Origin: CAYSCZ01 sp964429655
GTDB lineage: Bacteria; Bacteroidota; Bacteroidia; Cytophagales; Cyclobacteriaceae
Assembly: GCA_964429655.1 (NCBI GenBank)
Contig: CAYSCZ010000085.1
Coordinates: 1-11,755 of the forward strand
Direction: 5' to 3'
Length of the DNA stretch: 11,755 nucleotides
Shown here: piece after piece, positions 7,162 to 11,755 of the stretch
Layout of the letters: each line of letters begins with the position of its first letter
Position numbering within the stretch: position 1 is the first letter of the stretch
Translations under genes and position numbers: made by a program
Notes under the pieces: generated by a model
What the model saw: only the letters and a program-made list of their open reading frames with translations
What the model was told of the DNA's origin: nothing
Databases searched by the model: none

Positions 7162-7249
7162 ATATCTATAGCTGACAAAACGTATAATTGTTTTTTAACG
7201 AGATAGCAATTCATTAAAATTGTCACTACTTTACCTTGAAATATTATTT
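7162..7249. promoter_or_regulatory. Divergent promoter region between flavoprotein and transporter genes
   Basis: 88 AT-rich bases separate the two divergent starts, so promoters for both should lie here. On the minus strand, TACGTTTTG (complement of 7176-7184) preceded by TTG (complement of 7207-7209), 22 bases upstream, loosely resembles the Bacteroidota -7 TAnnTTTG / -33 TTG pattern. It carries one extra base and would place transcription start very near the ATG. No convincing match is seen on the plus strand. Confidence 0.35.
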
Positions 7250-8347
7250 ATGTCTTCATCAACTGAGCAATCAATTAAATGGCCGGAGATATACGCTTTA
7301 GCGGCTTTAGATGTTTCTGTTGCAATAAGCTGGATTGCGTATCACGAATATCAACCCATACTTATCAAGAATTTTAACCTTCATGATCTTGCAAGTTTTT
7401 TAATCAGTTCAAAAGCCATAATTCTGGTTATAATACCGCCGCTTGCTGGCTGGCTTGCAGATCTGATCCTGAAGACGAGGGGTAAGTATTTTAGTATCTT
7501 CACCATCGGAATCGGGTCAACAGCTATGATATTTATGATTGTGGCTTCTTTAATAGGCATTCATGCCTTGCATCAAATAAAGTCGGTTTTACCTGTAATG
7601 TTAGTTTTCTGGCTTATCGCTATGAATTTATTTGTAAGCCCGGCCAATTCAATGATTGAAGCTTTTGCGCCGGCAAAAAAGCTGCCAATAGTGATGGGTG
7701 TCATTTTTTTGGTGACTGAATTTATCTATGCATTAGAACCTATAATTGTTGAACTGATTCATTTCTTTGGGGATACTTTAACCTTCGTAGTAGGTGGTAT
7801 ACTTGTTGGAACCAGTGGTTTTATTTTTCATAGCATTTCATCCGATGAAGTTGTAAACAGAAAGAATGAACTATTGGGTGAAGAAAGAAAGCCTACAAAA
7901 AATACAGGCATTATGGCTATCGTGATGGTAGGATTACTTCTTGGGTTAGGAAAAGCATTATTGGTTGAGTTTTTTCCTGAGCATGTTCAACAATCATTTC
8001 CTGAACAATCAGAGTTAGGAGGAATATTAGCATTTTCACTACTGGGTTTTGCAGCTATACTAGCTTTTGTAACAAGCAGGATTGTTAGTGAGTTGAAGAT
8101 AACTAATGTACTAACATACAGTTTCCTGGCATTATCCTTAGGTGGTATTGTTATGTTTGTAGCCCCTTCTTTTGTTGTAGTGGTGATAGGTGCAATAATT
8201 GTTGCAGCCTCCTTTGCTTTTGTGAATTTATGTGGATTACCATATGCCATCAGGAATCTATCTGTAAGAAACATCACTTATGGTGTTGGTATTTTTATAG
8301 GGGCTTCCGAAGTTTTTACAGGATTTTTTGAAATCTATTATCAATAG
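7250..8347 (+). CDS. MFS-type multi-pass membrane transporter
   Basis: 365 residues from ATG 7250; a TTG 30 bases earlier would add ten residues but the ATG is preferred. The protein is mostly hydrophobic, with 11-12 likely membrane helices in two halves separated by a charged loop (about residues 200-218, R-K-N-E-L-L-G-E-E-R-K-P-T). The loop after helix 2, A-G-W-L-A-D71-L-I-L-K-T-R-G-K, resembles the MFS motif A (G-x-L-A-D-R-x-G-R). The N-terminus (W-I-A-Y-H-E-Y-Q-P) and G-L-P-Y-A-I near the end recall Bacteroidota relatives of the MFS/SLC45-like group, but this is memory of the family and not proof. It is shorter than a typical 400-residue MFS and its C-terminus is tight. The substrate is unknown; proximity to the P450 cassette allows export of its product as one possibility. 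Divergent from the flavoprotein gene; menB follows after a candidate terminator. Confidence 0.75.
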   Translation: MSSSTEQSIKWPEIYALAALDVSVAISWIAYHEYQPILIKNFNLHDLASFLISSKAIILVIIPPLAGWLADLILKTRGKYFSIFTIGIGSTAMIFMIVASLIGIHALHQIKSVLPVMLVFWLIAMNLFVSPANSMIEAFAPAKKLPIVMGVIFLVTEFIYALEPIIVELIHFFGDTLTFVVGGILVGTSGFIFHSISSDEVVNRKNELLGEERKPTKNTGIMAIVMVGLLLGLGKALLVEFFPEHVQQSFPEQSELGGILAFSLLGFAAILAFVTSRIVSELKITNVLTYSFLALSLGGIVMFVAPSFVVVVIGAIIVAASFAFVNLCGLPYAIRNLSVRNITYGVGIFIGASEVFTGFFEIYYQ

Positions 8348-8356
8348 ATTTTTTTT
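8331..8356 (+). terminator. Candidate intrinsic terminator over the transporter stop codon
   Basis: An 8-base stem, AAATCTAT (8331-8338) with ATAGATTT (8344-8351), and a 5-base loop TATCA, continuing into a run of eight T (8349-8356) that the stem's 3' arm enters. The stem is AT-rich and so weak. The TAG stop (8345-8347) lies in the 3' arm. It would separate transporter and menB transcription. Confidence 0.5.
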
Positions 8357-8387
8357 GTTTATTGTATATTGACCCAAAAAAAGATTG

Positions 8388-9227
8388 ATGACCATTAATT
8401 GGGCTGAAATAAAAACCTTTGAAGATATAACCTACAAAAAGTCAGATGGTGTAGCCAGGATAGCATTTAACAGGCCCGAGGTTCGGAATGCTTTTAGGCC
8501 CAAAACGGTTAGTGAACTGTATGAAGCTTTTTTAGATGCCCGGGAAGACACCTCCATTGGGGTGGTTTTACTCTCCGCGGAAGGCCCTTCAAAAAAGGAC
8601 GGCGTCTATGCATTTTGTAGTGGGGGCGATCAACGTTCGAGGGGACAGCAAGGCTATGTGGATGACGCGGGTATGCCAAGGCTTAATATTTTAGAGGTAC
8701 AGCGCCTGATCAGGTTTATGCCTATGGTGGTTATCGCAGTGGTACCAGGATGGGCAGTTGGAGGTGGACACAGTTTGCATGTTGTTTGTGATTTAACATT
8801 AGCAAGTAAAGAACACGCCATTTTTAAGCAAACAGATGCTGATGTCACCAGCTTTGACGGGGGCTATGGTTCTGCTTACCTGGCGAAAATGATTGGCCAA
8901 AAAAGAGCAAGGGAAGTATTTTTTCTTGGAAGAAACTACTCCGCCCAGGAAGCATACGAAATGGGTATGGTTAACGCTGCATTACCACATGAAGAGCTTG
9001 AAGCTACAGCTTACCAATGGGCTCAGGAAATTCTTCAAAAATCCCCGACATCGATAAAAATGTTAAAGTTTGCTTTTAATCTAACTGATGACGGCATGGT
9101 TGGTCAACAAGTTTTTGCCGGCGAAGCCACTAGGCTCGCTTATATGACAGAAGAGGCTAAAGAAGGTCGAAATGCTTTCCTGGAAAAACGAAAACCTAAT
9201 TTTAAAGACATTAAGTGGATTCCTTAA
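8388..9227 (+). CDS. menB: 1,4-dihydroxy-2-naphthoyl-CoA synthase
   Basis: 279 residues from ATG 8388 (a TTG directly before it would add one), close to the roughly 285 of E. coli MenB. It is a crotonase-fold enzyme that closes the ring of o-succinylbenzoyl-CoA in menaquinone synthesis. Signatures: N-R-P-E-V-R-N-A-F-R-P near the N-terminus, F-C-S-G-G-D-Q (76-82), the oxyanion-hole region A-V-G-G-G-H-S-L-H (123-131), F-K-Q-T-D-A-D-V-T-S-F-D-G-G-Y-G-S-A-Y-L (146-165), and the MenB-specific C-terminus N-F-K-D-I-K-W-I-P. Asp150 in Q-T-D marks the type II form, where a side-chain carboxylate replaces the bicarbonate that type I enzymes (Q-T-G) bind. No other men gene is in the window, so this copy is separated from the rest of the pathway. 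It overlaps the convergent lipoprotein gene by 17 bases. Confidence 0.97.
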   Translation: MTINWAEIKTFEDITYKKSDGVARIAFNRPEVRNAFRPKTVSELYEAFLDAREDTSIGVVLLSAEGPSKKDGVYAFCSGGDQRSRGQQGYVDDAGMPRLNILEVQRLIRFMPMVVIAVVPGWAVGGGHSLHVVCDLTLASKEHAIFKQTDADVTSFDGGYGSAYLAKMIGQKRAREVFFLGRNYSAQEAYEMGMVNAALPHEELEATAYQWAQEILQKSPTSIKMLKFAFNLTDDGMVGQQVFAGEATRLAYMTEEAKEGRNAFLEKRKPNFKDIKWIP

Positions 9228-10077
9228 CTTCATTGGTTTCAGGATACCAAAAATCTTCAGTTTTTAATTTGCACGCTTCAATCATTCTAAGGCTGTAAGC
9301 AAGGTAGCCGAGTTCTCTTCCACCATTATTGGTTCCCAGGGTAAACTTTACACCGGCGTCTTTTGCTTTTTTTATTATGCTTGGGGAAGGTATTTCATAC
9401 CTGGTGTTTATTTCAAGAGCAACATTATTTGCAGCTAATGCGCTGACCATCTTATTGATGCGCTCATCTGTCCATAATTCATCATACTCATCTGCCAATA
9501 CCTCCGGCAAAAAAGTGGGATTTACAAAAATATCAAATGGTTCATTGTTGATAATTTTTACAATCTGGTTTACATAGTAATCCATATACTTCTGTTTATC
9601 CTCCATAAAAACTTCATCCTTTATCCAAAGCCTGTTTCTTCTTCCCTGTTCGTCAAAAAAAGTAAGCGCATCAGTAAATACGTAATCAAACCTATCAATG
9701 GATTCCTTTGAAAACGTATCTAGCCATTCCCTGCCTTCAGCCTGCATTGCATGAAGTACCGGATAATCTTTCATCTTTTTAAAATATGCTTTCAATTGCT
9801 TATCATTTTCGATTGGAAACCCTACGCCACAATTAACTGCGACTCCATACCTGATGCCTGTGAGTTCGGAATGTACAAGCAGTTCCTCCATGGTAAGACC
9901 GCCTTTTAAATGTGCATGCAGGTCTGTGATATTATAACCTTGATTATTTAAGGATTCAATTTTTTTGATCCAATCCAGTGGATGGAGCCTCTTTTCTTGA
10001 TTTTTTCTTGATTTATCCGCATTTGTACATCCAATTATTACAAATGCTATTACAATAAATTTCATCCAATTATTCAT
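9211..10077 (-). CDS. Predicted lipoprotein with PHP/amidohydrolase-like metal-dependent hydrolase domain
   Basis: 288 residues. The N-terminus is a short lipoprotein signal: N-N-W-M-K, a hydrophobic run, then lipobox I14-I-G-C17, so the mature protein should be lipid-anchored in the cell envelope. ATG 10077 is used; Met5 is an equally possible start. The body looks like a TIM-barrel metal hydrolase: T-D-L-H54-A-H56-L-K-G-G after the first strand, M-Q-A-E-G (111-115), D-Y-V-F-T-D-A (131-137), F-V-N-P-T-F-L-P (184-191), and L-E-I-N-T-R-Y (221-227), which recalls the L-E-I-N strand of PHP proteins. The last PHP metal block, usually S-D-A-H, reads T-N-N-G-G (249-253). It is therefore a divergent member or has altered metal chemistry; the substrate is unknown. 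The 3' end overlaps menB by 17 bases tail to tail. Upstream it faces the LCIB-like gene across 157 bases. Confidence 0.7.
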   Translation of the reverse strand: MNNWMKFIVIAFVIIGCTNADKSRKNQEKRLHPLDWIKKIESLNNQGYNITDLHAHLKGGLTMEELLVHSELTGIRYGVAVNCGVGFPIENDKQLKAYFKKMKDYPVLHAMQAEGREWLDTFSKESIDRFDYVFTDALTFFDEQGRRNRLWIKDEVFMEDKQKYMDYYVNQIVKIINNEPFDIFVNPTFLPEVLADEYDELWTDERINKMVSALAANNVALEINTRYEIPSPSIIKKAKDAGVKFTLGTNNGGRELGYLAYSLRMIEACKLKTEDFWYPETNEVKEST

Positions 10078-10234
10078 AGAATCTTAATTTATACAATTAT
10101 TCGAATTAATTAAGACTTGACAAGAAAATGACTATTTGTAGGCAATTATTAAAATACATTATAATAGCTTTACTATTAAAAATATTAACTATGCTATTAC
10201 AAAGTGCGTATTCCCGATTAAAAACCTAATCGAC
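10078..10234. promoter_or_regulatory. AT-rich divergent intergenic region with inverted repeats
   Basis: 157 bases between the divergent lipoprotein and LCIB-like genes, so both promoters are expected here. Two inverted repeats are visible: TAATAGC (10162-10168) with GCTATTA (10193-10199), spacer 24; and CGATTA (10215-10220) with TAATCG (10227-10232), loop 6, ending two bases before the ATG at 10235. A sigma70-like pair TTGTAG (10136-10141) and TATAAT (10160-10165), spaced 18, is also present. It is not the Bacteroidota consensus and A/T-rich DNA makes it easy by chance. Confidence 0.35.
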
Positions 10235-10948
10235 ATGCTACAGAAGAAATTTGAAAAAGTTGTTTTAGATAATTATCCTGATGCATTGGATGCAAGGGAT
10301 ACTTCTATCAGATATCTTGGATTATTGCAGAATGGTCACGACATTGATATCTCAAAAATGCTTATGGCCACAAGTCTATGCTCAGATGACATCAATATAC
10401 CATCAACTTCGTTTTTTAGTGTTGTACTGGGTCCTTTTTTTTTAGGTGGCCTGGGTGGATTACCATTTGCGGGCCTTACAGGACTTACTGCATTTGCTCA
10501 CCATATCCCGGATAATGGAACTGCTTTTATATTTTACGGACCTCACATAGGTGTTACATTAGATAGTGAACTAGGTCGTATGTATCGGCCAAGACAACAA
10601 AAAGCCGGCGCATGCTGCGGGGCTTTGATGCTGGCTTTGGAGAGATTTCAGAATGAAGAATATAAGCCTGAAATAGAGGAGAATGATTACCAGCAGACAT
10701 TTTTAGAAAGCATACTTTTTGGTAAAAGGGATGAAATTGTGCATGATGAACACCCTGAAAAAAAGATAACTGAGGTAGCTTATGAGCGAATAGACGAAAT
10801 GCTTCATAATTATCTTAAGAAGATGAAAGAAGCGTTCAGCGTGGATAAGATAGCTTTACTTGGTGGAATAGTTATCAATACCGACTTTGGTATTGATGAT
10901 TATTTTTCTGTAAGGAACTTTGAAACGATCAGAACCCGGTACTTATAG
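10235..10948 (+). CDS. LCIB-like (beta-type) carbonic anhydrase domain protein
   Basis: 237 residues without signal peptide. The central block G-P-F-F-L-G-G-L-G-G-L-P-F-A-G-L (66-81), T-A-F-A-H-H-I-P-D-N-G (85-95), Y-G-P-H-I-G (101-106) and A-G-A-C-C-G-A-L (124-131) is what I recall of the limiting-CO2-inducible LCIB/LCIC domain family, whose structures resemble beta-carbonic anhydrases. Candidate zinc ligands are Cys49 (in S-L-C-S-D-D, with Asp51 as in the C-x-D of beta enzymes), His89 or His90, and Cys127 or Cys128. The expected function is interconversion of CO2 and bicarbonate in the cytoplasm. Some family members lack activity, so this is not certain here. ATG 10235 fits the start; no Shine-Dalgarno is seen and a small hairpin sits just upstream. 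It stands alone on its strand, followed by a decayed Usp gene. Confidence 0.75.
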   Translation: MLQKKFEKVVLDNYPDALDARDTSIRYLGLLQNGHDIDISKMLMATSLCSDDINIPSTSFFSVVLGPFFLGGLGGLPFAGLTGLTAFAHHIPDNGTAFIFYGPHIGVTLDSELGRMYRPRQQKAGACCGALMLALERFQNEEYKPEIEENDYQQTFLESILFGKRDEIVHDEHPEKKITEVAYERIDEMLHNYLKKMKEAFSVDKIALLGGIVINTDFGIDDYFSVRNFETIRTRYL

Positions 10949-10955
10949 TTACCGG
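10936..10955 (+). other. GC-rich hairpin over the LCIB-like stop codon
   Basis: CCGGTACT (10936-10943) can pair with AGTTACCGG (10947-10955) with one bulged T and a TAT loop. It is the most GC-rich short palindrome nearby and contains the TAG stop. No T run follows, so a classical intrinsic terminator is not supported; it may act as an mRNA 3' end stabiliser or be chance. Confidence 0.3.
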
Positions 10956-10974
10956 TATTAGTTAAACCATTATT

Positions 10975-11673
10975 CCAGCTTTCAACAGAATAATTGTTAC
11001 GCTTGATCAGTCATCCATAGATGACGTAATATGGGATTATATCTCCACATTTTATCCATACCTCGTTAGTAAAAGGATCATTTTTATTTATGTTGAAAAA
11101 TCACCTGATATTTCTCCTGATTTATTAAAAGAATACAGTGCTATTGACTTATTGTTCAGGGAGGATTCAAGAATCCATTTATAAGATGCTTTATCCAAAT
11201 TTTCTTTTGAAGGAATAAAAACGAAAACATACCTGCTACAAGGTTCACCCATCGAAGAAGTATTGAAATTATCTGCTGACGAATCCGCGGATCTTATAGT
11301 GATGGGCTGAAAAAAAACCTTGAAAGGCTCAGGGATTTTTTCAAGACACATAGCAAGGTAAAGTCATTGTTCATTATTATTCGTAACTGTGCAGTTTCAT
11401 AATTCTTTAGAAAATAATTTGGTGCCTGTAGATTTCTCTTATCATGCAGCCATAGCATTTAATCAAGCTAAATTGATTGCTGATGAAGCTCATGTTAAGG
11501 TATCTATTGTGAATTTATTTGAAGTACCTGTAGGTTATTATAAAACAGGGGAATCTTTCGAAAATTTTGCATTGGTAATGGAAGGCCATGCGGTTAAACC
11601 TGAATTATGCAATACGAATCGTGATGAAGGCATAAAACGCAAAGAAAGAAGTACTTATGTTGATGAGGCATAG
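10975..11673 (+). pseudogene. Decayed tandem universal stress protein (UspA-family) gene
   Basis: One reading frame translates into two Usp domains broken by stop codons. The first starts R-I-I-V-T-L-D-Q-S (10987-11013) and contains the Usp block G-S-P-I-E-E-V-L-K-L (11242-11271) and D-L-I-V-M-G (11290-11307). The second starts L-V-P-V-D-F-S (11419-11439), followed by A-A-I-A-F-N-Q-A-K-L-I-A and later G-Y-Y-K-T-G-E-S-F-E. Stops are TAA at 11182, TGA at 11308, TAA at 11359 and TAG at 11671. Each of the first three lies one substitution from a sense codon, and similarity continues in the same frame past them, so no frameshift is needed. No ATG start is found. Beyond about 11610 the Usp resemblance fades. 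Intact tandem Usp proteins of about 270-280 residues are common in Bacteroidota and bind ATP or act in stress responses. This copy should not make a full product. To 11755 nothing else is recognisable. Confidence 0.8.
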
Positions 11674-11755
11674 CACCGCTATGGTGATACAACAAGTTGG
11701 CGGTAAGTGCCTATTTCAAAGTGTTTTATGTCTGGAATAGATTTTCTATTGCATA

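Noticed and set aside
7220..7249. TTG 7220 as start of the transporter gene
   Set aside because: The ATG at 7250 gives a normal charged N-terminus before the first helix; the extra ten residues look like translated promoter sequence.
9211..9227. TTAAG/CTTAA palindrome in the menB-lipoprotein overlap as a terminator
   Set aside because: Only a 5-base AT-rich stem, without a T tail, fully inside coding sequence.
9329..9577. Plus-strand 82-residue open frame
   Set aside because: It is opposite the well-supported metallohydrolase lipoprotein gene.
10191..10229. 12-codon upstream open frame (ATG 10191, TAA 10227) before the LCIB-like gene as a leader peptide
   Set aside because: No ribosome site, no regulatory codon pattern and no attenuator structure; short ATG frames are expected by chance.
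11308..11310. In-frame TGA in the Usp region read as selenocysteine or recoded stop
   Set aside because: Two TAA codons interrupt the same frame and the other genes use TAA, TAG and TGA as normal stops; pseudogene decay is simpler.
11088..11351. Minus-strand 87-residue open frame
   Set aside because: It is the antisense of the Usp remnant; the plus strand shows clear Usp motifs.

Overview
The window looks like a Bacteroidota chromosome, most likely Cytophagia- or Flavobacteriia-like. The signs are AT-rich DNA with long A/T runs, starts without clear Shine-Dalgarno sequences, a giant multidomain protein ending in a type IX secretion (T9SS) sorting domain, and a menaquinone-pathway MenB. The genus cannot be named from sequence alone.

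Layout. (1) Positions 1-4669 hold the 3' part of one very large secreted adhesin-like gene, cut by a 100-N assembly gap at 808-907. The gap lies in an internal repeat. The 55 bases on each side of it are exact copies of 1685-1739 and 1916-1970, so the missing piece is probably 176 bases like 1740-1915, a length that also restores the reading frame. The protein is a chain of cadherin-like/CSPG-like modules, then a cadherin domain, a short leucine-rich-repeat region, an Ig-like domain, carboxypeptidase-regulatory-like domains and the sorting tail. (2) Positions 4674-6592 hold a tight cassette: a stand-alone acyl/peptidyl carrier protein, a cytochrome P450 and a small GNAT-like protein. It starts 4 bases after the adhesin stop, and its genes overlap by 14 and 11 bases. 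(3) On the minus strand at 6589-7161 is a pyridoxamine-phosphate-oxidase-like flavoprotein, tail to tail with the cassette. (4) Divergent from it is an MFS-type transporter (7250-8347) with a candidate terminator over its stop codon, followed by menB (8388-9227). (5) On the minus strand, overlapping the menB tail by 17 bases, is a predicted lipoprotein with a PHP/amidohydrolase-like metallohydrolase domain. (6) Divergent from that is an LCIB-like carbonic anhydrase gene (10235-10948). (7) The right end holds a decayed tandem universal stress protein gene, interrupted by in-frame stop codons.

How the genes may work together. The clearest functional unit is carrier protein + P450 + acyltransferase-like protein. 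A P450 translationally coupled to a carrier protein suggests oxidation of a carrier-bound acyl or aminoacyl group, with the GNAT-like protein perhaps taking the product. The nearby flavoprotein and transporter could belong to the same small-molecule function, but this rests only on proximity. MenB is a housekeeping menaquinone enzyme. The metallohydrolase lipoprotein, the carbonic anhydrase and the Usp remnant look like separate units. No tRNA, rRNA, CRISPR array or insertion sequence was recognised.
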